DNA from: CBDCYS01 sp965226245
GTDB taxonomy: Bacteria > Acidobacteriota > Terriglobia > Bryobacterales > UBA6623
Direction of reading: 5' to 3'
Assembly (NCBI GenBank): GCA_965226245.1
Contig: CBDDCL010000015.1
Coordinates: 6,944,001 to 7,008,000, forward strand
DNA: 64,000 nt
The notes under the pieces were generated by a model. That model saw only the letters and a program-made list of their open reading frames with translations, searched no databases and was not told the DNA's origin. The position numbers and the translations under genes were made by a program. Positions 16,888-25,637 of the stretch are shown piece after piece. Numbering within the stretch: position 1 is the stretch's first letter; each line of letters starts with the position of its first letter.

Positions 16888-18490
16888 GAAGGGCGATGAT
16901 AATGTCCCCTTGAGAGGGCGATAGAAATGTCCCCTAATCTAAGGCTCCAGAAAGGAGGAGCCGAGATTGGAGAGGACATGGATGAACGACAAGGAATTGA
17001 GACGGGGCGAGGTGTTGGGGCGGGTGAAGCGAGGCGAGTTAAAGCTGAGCGAGGCGGCGCAGGTGCTCGACATCAGTTACCGCCAGAGCAAGCGGATCTG
17101 GAAGCGCTACAGCGCGGGAGGGACAAAAGCATTGAAGCACGGCAACGTGGGCCGGGTATCGAACCGGGCCAAGCCAGCGGAAGTTCGCAAGCGAGTGCTG
17201 CAACTGGTGCGCGAGAACTACTCCGGCGAACCGCACGAGCGCTTCGGGCCTACTCTGGCGGCCGAGCATTTGCGAAAGGACCACGATCTGCAAGTATCGG
17301 TGCGGGCACTGCGGCTCTGGATGCTCGCCGAGGGTCTGTGGAGCCGCCGCCGCAAGCGCCAGCCGCATCGCCAGCGGCGGCAGCGCAAAGCGCACTTCGG
17401 GGAGCTGATCCAGGTCGACGGCTCGCACCACCGATGGCTCGAAGATCGCGGCCCGAAAGGTTGCCTGATGAACTTCGTCGACGATGCGAGCGGCCGGGCG
17501 CTGTGCCGCTTCTCGAGCGAAGAGACAACTTGGGCGGCGGCCGATCTGCTCGAAGCCTGGGTGCGTCAATACGGCGTTCCGAAGGCGTTGTATTGCGACT
17601 GGAAGAACGTCTACAAGCGCCAGCCGACGTCGCGCGAAGCGCTGGAAGGCATCGAGCCCGAGACGCAGTTCGGGCGCATGTGCGCCAAGCTGGGGATCCG
17701 CATCATCGCGGCATCGTCGCCGCAAGCCAAGGGCCGCGTGGAGCGGCATCACGGCACCCATCAAGACCGCCTGATCAAGAAGATGCGACTGCAAGGTATC
17801 TGCGATTACGAGGCGGCGAACCGCTATCTCGGCGAGCAATATCTGGGGGAACACAACGCCAAATTTGTCTGCGAGCCAGCGGCGGAAGCGGACTTTCATC
17901 AGCGCCCGCCCAAGCGTCTGGACTTAAAGTGGGTGTTCTGCTTGGAGGCCGAGCGAGTCGTCTCCAACGATCGGGTGGTCCGTTTCGAGAACCGCTTCTT
18001 ACAGTTGAAACCGAAGCGCAATCAGGCTCTGGGGGCGGGGGGGAGAGTCACCGTGCAGCAAGCGCGCCAGGGCGAGTTGCAGGTGATCCACGAAGGCCGA
18101 GCGGTGGCCTTTGAAGAGATCACGTGGCCCGAGCCGAAGCCGCGCCCCAAGCCGAAACAACAAGCGGCCCGGCAGCGGCCCAAGCCGGCGGCGGACCACC
18201 CTTGGCGTAAGTCGCTGCGGTCGAAAAAACGTGCGGCGACGACATAAAAAAGGCAGGGCTATGGAAATGACGGGACGGATGGAAAGCGTGGAAAACCTCA
18301 GCGAGCAGCGCAGAGGGTTCGCATCGCAACGACAGGTTTCCCACCCTTCCCACCGTCCCTTGGAAATCGCTGACGCGATTTCCACATTCCCACAGCCCCG
18401 ACGACGACGATTATCTCTTACGAACTTACAAACAACAAAACGAAGGGGACATTTCTATCGCCCTACCGCCGGGGACATTTCTATCGCCTC
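16888..18490 (+). mobile_element. ISNCY-type insertion sequence with iteron-like ends
   Basis: Each end carries two copies of GGGCGATAGAAATGTCCCC-like units in inverted orientation: 16890-16909 and 16917-16934 at the left, 18444-18461 and 18471-18488 at the right. The transposase gene lies between. The 21-bp word CTTGAGCTGTGCGCGTTGTTG occurs just outside the left end (16869) and again just after the right end (18499). That could be a target repeat or the edge of the related element that follows. Confidence 0.75.
16982..18247 (+). CDS. ISNCY-family (ISDol1-like) transposase
   Basis: A DDE transposase of 421 residues. It opens with a helix-turn-helix (VKRGELKLSEAAQVLDISYR), followed by the integrase-like core with IQVDGSHHRWLEDRGPKGCL, FVDDASGRALCRF, and IIAASSPQAKGRVERHHGT, where the catalytic Asp, Asp and Glu are expected. 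The C-terminus is basic and repetitive (PKPRPKPKQQ). The ATG at 16982 is preferred over a TTG 15 bases upstream because of a GAGAGG before it. The gene is intact and its element has both ends, so it may be active. Its closest architectural match is the ISNCY group, judged from motifs only. Confidence 0.85.
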   Translation: MNDKELRRGEVLGRVKRGELKLSEAAQVLDISYRQSKRIWKRYSAGGTKALKHGNVGRVSNRAKPAEVRKRVLQLVRENYSGEPHERFGPTLAAEHLRKDHDLQVSVRALRLWMLAEGLWSRRRKRQPHRQRRQRKAHFGELIQVDGSHHRWLEDRGPKGCLMNFVDDASGRALCRFSSEETTWAAADLLEAWVRQYGVPKALYCDWKNVYKRQPTSREALEGIEPETQFGRMCAKLGIRIIAASSPQAKGRVERHHGTHQDRLIKKMRLQGICDYEAANRYLGEQYLGEHNAKFVCEPAAEADFHQRPPKRLDLKWVFCLEAERVVSNDRVVRFENRFLQLKPKRNQALGAGGRVTVQQARQGELQVIHEGRAVAFEEITWPEPKPRPKPKQQAARQRPKPAADHPWRKSLRSKKRAATT

Positions 18491-18946
18491 TTGACATTCT
18501 TGAGCTGTGCGCGTTGTTGTAACCCAATGAAAATGTCCCCTTGCGCGCACAATAGAAATGTCCCCTCTAGATCAGATTCGTGGCTGGCCCCTTCGCCTAG
18601 CAGGCTGATGATGGCGTCGGCGAGGGACTCGTCAAGGGTCCGCAAAGCCAAGCCCTACGGGCTCGCCCTTGACTGTTCCCTCGCCGACGCGAAAAGAGCA
18701 CTCGGTTCAACAAGGCGAATGGGCTTAAGAGCTTAGCGCGCAAGGGGACATTTCTACTTGGCAGCGAATAGGACATTTCTATTTGGCGTTGACACAAAAA
18801 TAGGTTAGACACTTGTCAGGAACACCCGCGAAGCACTAAAATCGGAGCGCGACGGTCCTTTTTGGGTTGGACCAAGGGGTGCGGGGCTGTACCGCTCCGA
18901 GAAGACGGCCATCTAGGCCGAGACGACGACGTTCAGGGAGTGATCC
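18248..18946. other. Non-coding stretch between transposase and the next gene
   Basis: It contains the right end of the ISNCY element and the whole mini-element at 18521-18795, followed by about 150 bases leading to the ATG at 18947. I see no gene here. Confidence 0.6.
18521..18795. mobile_element. Mini-element related to the ISNCY ends, with a long internal hairpin
   Basis: Left units AACCCAATGAAAATGTCCCC and CAATAGAAATGTCCCC are mirrored at the right by GGGGACATTTCTACTTGGC and GGACATTTCTATTTGGC, but no transposase lies between. The interior is mainly a hairpin: arms 18614-18638 and 18666-18690 match at 22 of 25 positions. It looks like a non-autonomous derivative. A single end of the same type recurs at 49384-49407. 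Confidence 0.6.
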
Positions 18947-21900
18947 ATGAAGCGAATCGCTGTATTGGCAGTTCTCGCCGCTTGCTGGTTGCAGGCCGAG
19001 CCCGCGGCGGAAGTCCTTCAGCAATCCCAAGAATATGAGCGGGCGGGGCAGCCGATTCGTGCTCGCGCGGTGCTGGCCCGCGCAGCCGAAGCCTCAGCCG
19101 GCGACGCTGACACGCAGCTCGCCTACGCCGAATTTCTCGACCGCTACCGCGACCCTGGCCGCCGCGAAGCTTATGCCAAGGCTTCGGAACTGCTCGATAG
19201 CGGCTCCGGCGGCCGCAAGAAGAAGGTGTTGCGCCGTCTGGTTCTGCTCTCGCTCATTGAAGGAGACAAAGCCGCGGCCAAGAAGCATCTCGCCGCGTAT
19301 CGGAAAGCCGGCGGTGGAGGAATGGCGAAACTCGAGCCGGCGCTGGAAGGGGCTGCTCGGGCCGGGGGCCTGCCCGTCGGGTGGATCGAAGTGCCCGGGC
19401 TGCTCGATTCCTTCCGCCGAATGGCGGCCCTTTCCACCGACCAGCAGCTCGACGAACTGTTGCCCGCCCTCGCCAGGAACGTGGTCACCAACGGCTACCG
19501 GACCAGCCGTGGCGCCGAAACGCTGGAACAGACCGAGTACATGAAGCTGCTGTTACAGTATCTCTCGCAAGCACGCGAGCTGAAGCAGTTCGCGGGGGCC
19601 GACGAAACTATCCACGTGCCGGCCTGTGAGTCGCAGGAAACGGCCCAGATCCTCAAGATTCTGGGATTCCGTCTGAGGAACGATTGCGGGCCGCGGGCGG
19701 TCTTGGAAACGGTCAATCCTTCCCGCGCCTTCTTGTCCATCGACGCGGCCTTCCCTCTGGCGGACCTCGAACTGGCTTTTCGCCGTGAAAAGGCCTTTGA
19801 CCTGCCTTACAAGTCGACCATGCTGCCGCTGATTTTCAGCGCCGACTACTGGCGGGGAGCAGCGAAAAAGAACGCCAAAGGCGATTTCATCGAAGTGTTC
19901 CTGAACGACCCCGCGCTGGCGCGGCTGTACGTGGCGTTGTCGAATCTGCATGAGCCGACCGCCATCGTCTTGCAGCGCGATGTTCCCATTGACTTCTTGA
20001 GGGACTACGCTCATGTGCTCGATTTCTTCGGCGGCATGTTCGAGATCAAAGACGGCCGCGCGGCGGTCCCTGGCGGTCCGGGCGCCGAAGCGGCGTGGGA
20101 AGATTTGACGGGCGTATCCCCCTCGAACCCGGCGGCCTTCTTCCGGCACCTGCTCGAAAGCGACGACGGCTGGGCGGCGGCGTTCTTTGATTCCTTGTGG
20201 CGGGTCGATGGCAAGCTCCAGCAGTACTTCACGAGCCCCAAGCGCCTGGAGCGCTTCTACCTGGCGGTGCGGGGCAAGAGCACCAGCCCTGGTCCGGCGC
20301 GGCCGATTTTCCGCTCCAATGCCGACCTTCTGCTATTGACCACCCGGCTGCAACTGAATCCAGACGGGTCGGCCTACATCCCCGGCGGCTTGGAACCTTG
20401 GAAAAACGTTTTCTCTTGGCACGAACATGCGATTTGGGACGGCAAGCGCAACAAGGGCGCCCAAACCTGGAGTGCGCCGGACGACATCGTCGAATCGATG
20501 TACGTGTTCTGCCGCCGGGCGGTCAACAATGATCCCCTCAAGATGTTTATGGTCATCACCAACGTGGACCGCAACCGCCAGCAGAAACTTCGTCCCGCCA
20601 CGGTCCAGCGTCTTACGGAGGCCTATACAGAGTACGGCGCGCAGTTTCCGATTTTCGCCGACGGGACCATGCTGTCTGACGAAACCATTGTCGCTTACCT
20701 GGATCTGATGCCCAAGCTTTCGAGGGGCCGCAATCAGCCCCAGCGCGCCGACACCATCGGGATGTTCCAAGGGCTGGTCGGACTGTGGCAAATCTTCGTT
20801 CGTGAAGGGCAGATCCCCGAAAACAAGGCGGACGCAACACTGAAGGATCTGATCGATCAGTTTCAGGATATTCGGAGCGATTTGGTCTTGTTCGATGCCG
20901 GGCGGGCTGGAGTGCGTGTCCTGCTCACCGCCACGGATTCCCCGAGCAGCATCTCTCCGCAAGAGCGTCTGATATCGTTGCTGGCCGGTGAACCGGGCCC
21001 CGGAGACGGCGCCGTCCATGGGCAGGTTATCGGCAAGTTGAACACGCTATTCAGGCAGCAGCGCCTGGTGTCGCTCAAAGCACTGTTCGATCTCGCCGAT
21101 CATCTCGAAAGAGTTTCGCGCGGTGAGAGTTTCAACGTCGCCATGGCCAACCGCTTGGCGTCCCAAATTTCGGAGGTCAGCCTGCCGCGCTCGGAGCTTT
21201 CCACTCAAGAGTCCAACGCTTTTGCTCATGGAAACTGGGTCGACAAGCATCTGCAGCGGCAGCGTTCCTTGAACCTGCGCCGGATGGTGGACCGGGCGCA
21301 AGGGGACTCGGGCAAGCTGGCGGAACTGAAGGGCGAGCTGGCGCCGATCTTGCGCGATACCATTGTGGGCCTCAACTACATTCATTACTCGCCGCCGGGG
21401 GCGCAACTGATCCAAGCGAACCCGCTGTTCGTTCGCAGTCATGACTTCCTGGGAGTGCAGGGCGCCAGCAGTTGGAGAACCACGCGAGTGTTCGGCACGG
21501 GCTGGCCCAGCAGCGCCGGAGGACGCCTGGTCGGCGGCCTTGTGGGACTGCCCTATGCGCTGGCGAACATAGAACAGAATTTCTTGGTTCCCTCGCAGCG
21601 CCAGGCGCTGATCTGGCAGGACCTGGCGCCTCAGATCCTGCTCAATGCCACTGTTCCCAAATGGTGGCGCATCTCGGCCTCGGAGCAGCATTTCGTGGGC
21701 CTGCACCTGCGGCTCGGCGAAGAAATCGTGGCACAAACGGCCTTCGATGAGCATCTGCGCGGCCCGGTGTTTGAATTCTTGCGCCGGAAGGTCGAGCCGG
21801 CGCGCTTGTATCGAGTCAGTACCCGCTTTGCCGGCGGGCGAATTCGAGAGGGTCTCGACGAGTTGACGGCGGTGGAACTGTTTCACCTGGCGGCTTACTT

Positions 21901-22354
21901 CATCCAGAACCGGGCCGATACCGCTCAGTCCTGGGGTGGGCCGGCTGCATTGGAAATCCAGCGCCTGGCCTCGGCCATGCCCGAGCAGCTTAGCTATGGC
22001 CGCATCTCATCGCGGTTTGGAGTCCCGCATCCCCAACTGGCTGACTCTTACCAGCCCGAACTGCTGAACCTGCCGCTGTTCCCCACGCTGATGGGCTATT
22101 CCAGCCGGATCCTGGCCGAAAGCTGGGAGTCGAGCAACCTCTACTGGGCCGCGCTGGCGGACGAATTCCATCTGCCGCCGAACCGCCTGAACCTGATGGT
22201 TCCGCAGTGGACCCAGAAATCGCTGGAGCGCATTTTCGCGACCCATCTTGACGATTGGCCGGCTTTGTGGCGCTCGATGCGAATCGTTGCCAACGACTAT
22301 CGAGCCCGCGCGCGCCCTCAGGTGGAACAGTTGGTCCGGGAGTCATTGGACTAG
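18947..22354 (+). CDS. Large secreted protein with N-terminal TPR-like helices, function unknown
   Basis: A 1135-residue protein with a short signal peptide (MKRIAVLAVLAACWLQAEPA). Residues about 25-130 look like tetratricopeptide-type helices (QQSQEYERAGQPIRARAVLA, then DADTQLAYAEFLDRYRDPGR). The rest is mixed alpha/beta with no catalytic motif I can name, although YEIDG-like substrates or cofactors are not indicated either. The start is supported by GGGAG seven bases upstream. It is followed 63 bp later by a VWFA-type secreted protein in the same direction, which suggests an operon and a shared extracellular role. Such long lineage-specific proteins next to VWFA proteins are frequent in Bryobacterales-like genomes. 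Confidence 0.8.
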   Translation: MKRIAVLAVLAACWLQAEPAAEVLQQSQEYERAGQPIRARAVLARAAEASAGDADTQLAYAEFLDRYRDPGRREAYAKASELLDSGSGGRKKKVLRRLVLLSLIEGDKAAAKKHLAAYRKAGGGGMAKLEPALEGAARAGGLPVGWIEVPGLLDSFRRMAALSTDQQLDELLPALARNVVTNGYRTSRGAETLEQTEYMKLLLQYLSQARELKQFAGADETIHVPACESQETAQILKILGFRLRNDCGPRAVLETVNPSRAFLSIDAAFPLADLELAFRREKAFDLPYKSTMLPLIFSADYWRGAAKKNAKGDFIEVFLNDPALARLYVALSNLHEPTAIVLQRDVPIDFLRDYAHVLDFFGGMFEIKDGRAAVPGGPGAEAAWEDLTGVSPSNPAAFFRHLLESDDGWAAAFFDSLWRVDGKLQQYFTSPKRLERFYLAVRGKSTSPGPARPIFRSNADLLLLTTRLQLNPDGSAYIPGGLEPWKNVFSWHEHAIWDGKRNKGAQTWSAPDDIVESMYVFCRRAVNNDPLKMFMVITNVDRNRQQKLRPATVQRLTEAYTEYGAQFPIFADGTMLSDETIVAYLDLMPKLSRGRNQPQRADTIGMFQGLVGLWQIFVREGQIPENKADATLKDLIDQFQDIRSDLVLFDAGRAGVRVLLTATDSPSSISPQERLISLLAGEPGPGDGAVHGQVIGKLNTLFRQQRLVSLKALFDLADHLERVSRGESFNVAMANRLASQISEVSLPRSELSTQESNAFAHGNWVDKHLQRQRSLNLRRMVDRAQGDSGKLAELKGELAPILRDTIVGLNYIHYSPPGAQLIQANPLFVRSHDFLGVQGASSWRTTRVFGTGWPSSAGGRLVGGLVGLPYALANIEQNFLVPSQRQALIWQDLAPQILLNATVPKWWRISASEQHFVGLHLRLGEEIVAQTAFDEHLRGPVFEFLRRKVEPARLYRVSTRFAGGRIREGLDELTAVELFHLAAYFIQNRADTAQSWGGPAALEIQRLASAMPEQLSYGRISSRFGVPHPQLADSYQPELLNLPLFPTLMGYSSRILAESWESSNLYWAALADEFHLPPNRLNLMVPQWTQKSLERIFATHLDDWPALWRSMRIVANDYRARARPQVEQLVRESLD

Positions 22355-22417
22355 TATCATGGAGAGGTTCGCTCAGAGAAGTTCGCCCGGGAGAGTTGGC
22401 CAAGGAGGATGACATTC

Positions 22418-23446
22418 GTGGGACGGCGACTTGTTCGGAACGGCTTGCTGCTCATCGCGCTGCTATCGCTGGCCGCGGGATTCGTGGCGACCCAGCCAAC
22501 AGCCAGCGCGCAAGACGGCCTGCAAAACCCCGTCTTCCGCGTCGTGGTTGACTTGGTCGTGTTAAACGTTGCGGTAACAGACCGCCGGGGCCGCTACATC
22601 CGGCAGTTGAAGCCGCGGGATTTTCAAGTATATGAAGACGGCATCCTGCAAAATGTTTCGACCTTTGGCGAAGGCAATGAGGCGCCCCGCAGCATCATCA
22701 GTTCCGGGGAGCGCACGACCGAGGCGCCGGGCGCGGAACCCGGATCTTCGGGCTCATCGATCCAGAACCTGGTGGATGAGAGCTTCGCGGGAACCAATGT
22801 GTTCGTGCTGTTCGATACCAGCAACTTCATGTATCGCAGCTTCGTCTTTGCCGAGGATGCGATCGCGGACTTCATTCGCGGCCTCGACGGTGCTGATTCG
22901 GTCGCGATTTACGGCTACAGCCGCAATTTGACCCGCCTGACACCCCTGACGAAAGAGCGCACCGAGGGGGTCCGCGGGCTGAGAACAGCCGTCGCCGGTG
23001 ATGAGACGGCTCTCTACAACGCGCTGCTGCTGACGCTGCGCGATGCAGCCCAGGTTCCCGGCCGCAAGGTGATCATTGTGTTTTCCAATGGCCCTGATAC
23101 GGCCAGCGCGGTCGGCCCCGATGATGTGCGCGCGGTAGCCGAGGACGAAGGCGTGCCGATCTACGTAATCAGCACCCGCGAAGTCAACAAAGACCCGATC
23201 TCGAGCAACGTCTTTCGCAGGCTGACCGCCCGCACGGGCGGAAAGGCTTTCTTCGCCAAGAGCTGGCAGAGGCAATCAGAGGCTTTCGTTTCCATCCGTG
23301 AAGAGCTGGCGAGTTCCTATACGCTGACCTATCGCCCGCAGCCGAATCCCAATCAGGGCTGGCGCAGCATCAACGTGGAACTGGTCGGCGACGCCCTTCG
23401 GAAATACCGCATCCGCACCCGCAGCGGCTACCGCCCCAAGCTGTGA
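22418..23446 (+). CDS. VWFA-related secreted protein (acidobacterial type)
   Basis: A 342-residue protein with a signal peptide (NGLLLIALLSLAAGFVATQP). The pattern VFRVVVDLVVLNVAVTDRRG followed by LKPRDFQVYEDGILQNVSTF is the hallmark opening of the VWFA-related acidobacterial family. The von Willebrand A fold follows: TNVFVLFDTSNFM, ADSVAIYGYSRNLTRLTPLT, KVIIVFSNGPD. In the first strand the MIDAS is DTSN rather than the full DxSxS. The protein ends in a domain with SYTLTYRPQPNPNQGWRSIN. GTG at 22418 is the best start because AAGGAGG lies nine bases before it; the ATG at 22409 touches that site directly. The partner is probably the large protein just upstream. Confidence 0.88.
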   Translation: MGRRLVRNGLLLIALLSLAAGFVATQPTASAQDGLQNPVFRVVVDLVVLNVAVTDRRGRYIRQLKPRDFQVYEDGILQNVSTFGEGNEAPRSIISSGERTTEAPGAEPGSSGSSIQNLVDESFAGTNVFVLFDTSNFMYRSFVFAEDAIADFIRGLDGADSVAIYGYSRNLTRLTPLTKERTEGVRGLRTAVAGDETALYNALLLTLRDAAQVPGRKVIIVFSNGPDTASAVGPDDVRAVAEDEGVPIYVISTREVNKDPISSNVFRRLTARTGGKAFFAKSWQRQSEAFVSIREELASSYTLTYRPQPNPNQGWRSINVELVGDALRKYRIRTRSGYRPKL

Positions 23447-23625
23447 AAGATGTGTAGCATTTGCGCCGCCCGGTAGCGGCCGGCTCTCAGCCGGTCCATT
23501 CACAGAAGCACCAGCCCGTGGTGCGAGTGGCGCCGGCTCTCAGCTTGCCGCCTGTCCGGCGTGTCCGGGCTGAATTGTGCAACGGCCGATCTGTCTGTTA
23601 CCGTAACGTCTTACGAGTTTCTGAC

Positions 23626-24273
23626 GTGTCGAAAGAGCAAATCCTAACCTCGATCCTCGAAATCGGCATTGTGCCGATCGTGCGGGCCGACTCGGCCGAG
23701 CAGGCGCTCGAGGCGGCCAAGGCCATTTACCGGGGAGGCATTCGGGCGCTGGAAGTGACCATGACGGTCCCGGGCGCCATTCGGGTTCTCGAGAACGTGG
23801 CCGACGAGTTTGGCGACCAGATCACACTCGGAGCGGGAACGGTGCTGGATCCCGAAACGGCGCGATCCTGCATGCTGGCCGGCGCGAAGTTCTTTGTCAG
23901 CCCGTCGGTGAGCCTGCCGACCATTGAAATCTGCAATCGCTATTCGGTGGTCGCCATGCCGGGGGCGCTGACGCCAACCGAAGTAGCCGCGGCCTGGGAC
24001 GCCGGCGCGGACCTGGTAAAGATCTTCCCGGCCGGCAATCTCGGCGGAGCCAGCTACATCAAGGCGCTCAAAGCGCCGTTGCCACAAGTTTTGATGGTTC
24101 CCACAGGCGGGGTCAGCATCGCCAACGCCGCTGAATTTTTCCAGGCCGGTGCTAGTGCCGTCGCCGTCGGCGACGGCATTGTGGGCAAGAAAGAATTAAC
24201 CGCCGGCGACTACGACAGCATTGAGGAAAAAGCGCGGCGGTTTCTCGATGTCGTTACGGAAGCCCGGAAATAG
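23626..24273 (+). CDS. eda: 2-dehydro-3-deoxy-phosphogluconate aldolase (KDPG/KHG aldolase)
   Basis: A 215-residue class I aldolase. It would split 2-keto-3-deoxy-6-phosphogluconate into pyruvate and glyceraldehyde 3-phosphate in the Entner-Doudoroff pathway, and may also act on 2-keto-4-hydroxyglutarate. The signature elements are all visible: VPIVRADSAEQALEAAKA, ALEVTMTVPGAI with the catalytic glutamate, GAGTVLDPETAR, FFVSPSVS, DLVKIFPAGN with the Schiff-base lysine, and VPTGGVSIANAAEFFQAGA. The GTG at 23626 gives the normal family length. An upstream ATG at 23461 would add 55 unrelated residues and is rejected. No other Entner-Doudoroff gene is adjacent. Confidence 0.92.
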   Translation: MSKEQILTSILEIGIVPIVRADSAEQALEAAKAIYRGGIRALEVTMTVPGAIRVLENVADEFGDQITLGAGTVLDPETARSCMLAGAKFFVSPSVSLPTIEICNRYSVVAMPGALTPTEVAAAWDAGADLVKIFPAGNLGGASYIKALKAPLPQVLMVPTGGVSIANAAEFFQAGASAVAVGDGIVGKKELTAGDYDSIEEKARRFLDVVTEARK

Positions 24274-24610
24274 AAATGCGGGCTAGATCCAATACTGTCG
24301 GCTTAGAGACTTTGAGCTTAGAACCTTCGAGCCCAGAGCCGTTGAGCTGTTGAGCCGCGAAGCGGCGCAGGATCGTAGCCCAGGGTGGAGCGAAGCGGAA
24401 CCCTGGGTGCGAAGACTGTCAAGGGTAAGCCCCGGACGGGGCGTAGGAGCAAACCGGCCCATTTGTCTCCGCGCAGAGCGATGTGCGCCGGGCGTTCCAC
24501 GATGCCCGAAACAAGACCACGCGCCACGCAGCAAAAAACGTCCGGGGACTGCTAAGTAAACAGTATTAGGGCTAGATCAGCCGCCGTTTGACTCGCGGGC
24601 ATGCAAGCTT
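24274..24610. other. Intergenic stretch with an R3 repeat
   Basis: No gene is seen. The stretch contains GAAATGCGGGCTAGAT (a fragment of family R2), several GAGCTTAGA-type short repeats, and the R3 repeat at 24350-24408. Confidence 0.6.
24350..24408. repeat. Dispersed repeat, family R3
   Basis: TGAGCCGCGAAGCGGCGCAG and the following GATCGTAGCCCAGGGTGGAG recur in inverted orientation at 36100-36160 with very few differences. It also contains short internal palindromes (CCGCGAAGCGG). Confidence 0.7.
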
Positions 24611-25627
24611 GTGTCGCCTGTTCTATCTCACATCCCACTGGCAGCTACAGTCGCCGTCATCCGGCTGCGCTCACTGGGCGACACCGTACTCACCACGCCG
24701 GCGCTGGCATTGCTGAAGCGCCATCGGCCTGACCTGCGCCTAGTGGTTGTCCTGGAAAAACCGTTCGACGATCTGCTGGAGGGAAACCCCGACATCTCCT
24801 CCGTGATTTCGCTTCCCCGCGGCGCGCGCCTGTGGGACCGATACCAGGCTCTGCGCGCGATTCGCCGCCAGAAACCGAGCCTCTGTCTCAATCTTCACGG
24901 AGGTCCGGCCAGCGCCTGGCTGACAGCCTTCTCCGGCGCGCCTTTCCGTGCCGGGTTTGAGCATTTCCGTCCCGCCCTCCCCTACAATGTGCGGATTCCC
25001 CGAGCCCGGCGCATCTTGGGCCGCCGAGACGACGACGCCGTCCACACCGCCGAACACCACGCTTCCGCAATGTTTCACCTCGGCGTGCCTGTTGCCGAAA
25101 CACCCCGCGCGATTCTTGACGCCGAACGCTCTTCACGGGAAGGACCTTACGCCGTGCTCCACGTCAGCGCGGTTTACTTCACCAAGCAATGGGCCGCGGA
25201 ACGTTTCCGCCGCGTGGCCCTGTGGATTCGTGACAGGCACGGTCTCGAGCCCGTGATCATCGCGGGGCCCGGCGAAAGTGAGATCCTGAAAGAGTTCGCG
25301 GCGTTTGCGTCGTTGGGCAACCTGTCGATTGGCGCGCTGAAATCATTGCTGACGGGCGCGCGCCTGTTCGTGGGCAACGATTCCGGCCCGGCGCATATCG
25401 CGGCGGCCTTCGGCGTTCCCTGCGTGGTTGTGTTCGGTTCATCCAACTCAGCCGTGTGGCGCCCCTGGCAAACCGAACACGAAGTGGTGGAAACGGATTG
25501 GGATTGCAAGCCGTGCCCCGGGGACCGTTGCTATGCTTTTGACGAACCGCGCTGTATTCTGTCGGTAGAGGCAGTGCAGGTCGAGAACGCCGTGAACCGC
25601 CTGCTTGCATCCCCAAAAACCCTGTAA
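24611..25627 (+). CDS. Glycosyltransferase family 9 protein (heptosyltransferase-like)
   Basis: A 338-residue GT-B enzyme related to the ADP-heptose:LPS heptosyltransferases, which add sugars to the lipopolysaccharide core at the inner face of the membrane. The N-terminal half has the family opening AVIRLRSLGDTVLTTPALAL and VVVLEKPFDDLLEGNP. The C-terminal half has YAVLHVSAVYFTKQWAAERF, VIIAGPGESEIL, and the donor-binding motif LFVGNDSGPAHIAAAFGVP followed by VVFGSSN. C-terminal cysteines (CKPCPGDRC) are common in this family. The start is GTG at 24611. An ABC exporter of the MsbA type follows 10 bp later, so the two probably form a lipid A/LPS or cell-surface glycan operon. Confidence 0.9.
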   Translation: MSPVLSHIPLAATVAVIRLRSLGDTVLTTPALALLKRHRPDLRLVVVLEKPFDDLLEGNPDISSVISLPRGARLWDRYQALRAIRRQKPSLCLNLHGGPASAWLTAFSGAPFRAGFEHFRPALPYNVRIPRARRILGRRDDDAVHTAEHHASAMFHLGVPVAETPRAILDAERSSREGPYAVLHVSAVYFTKQWAAERFRRVALWIRDRHGLEPVIIAGPGESEILKEFAAFASLGNLSIGALKSLLTGARLFVGNDSGPAHIAAAFGVPCVVVFGSSNSAVWRPWQTEHEVVETDWDCKPCPGDRCYAFDEPRCILSVEAVQVENAVNRLLASPKTL

Positions 25628-25637
25628 AACTGCTCCC

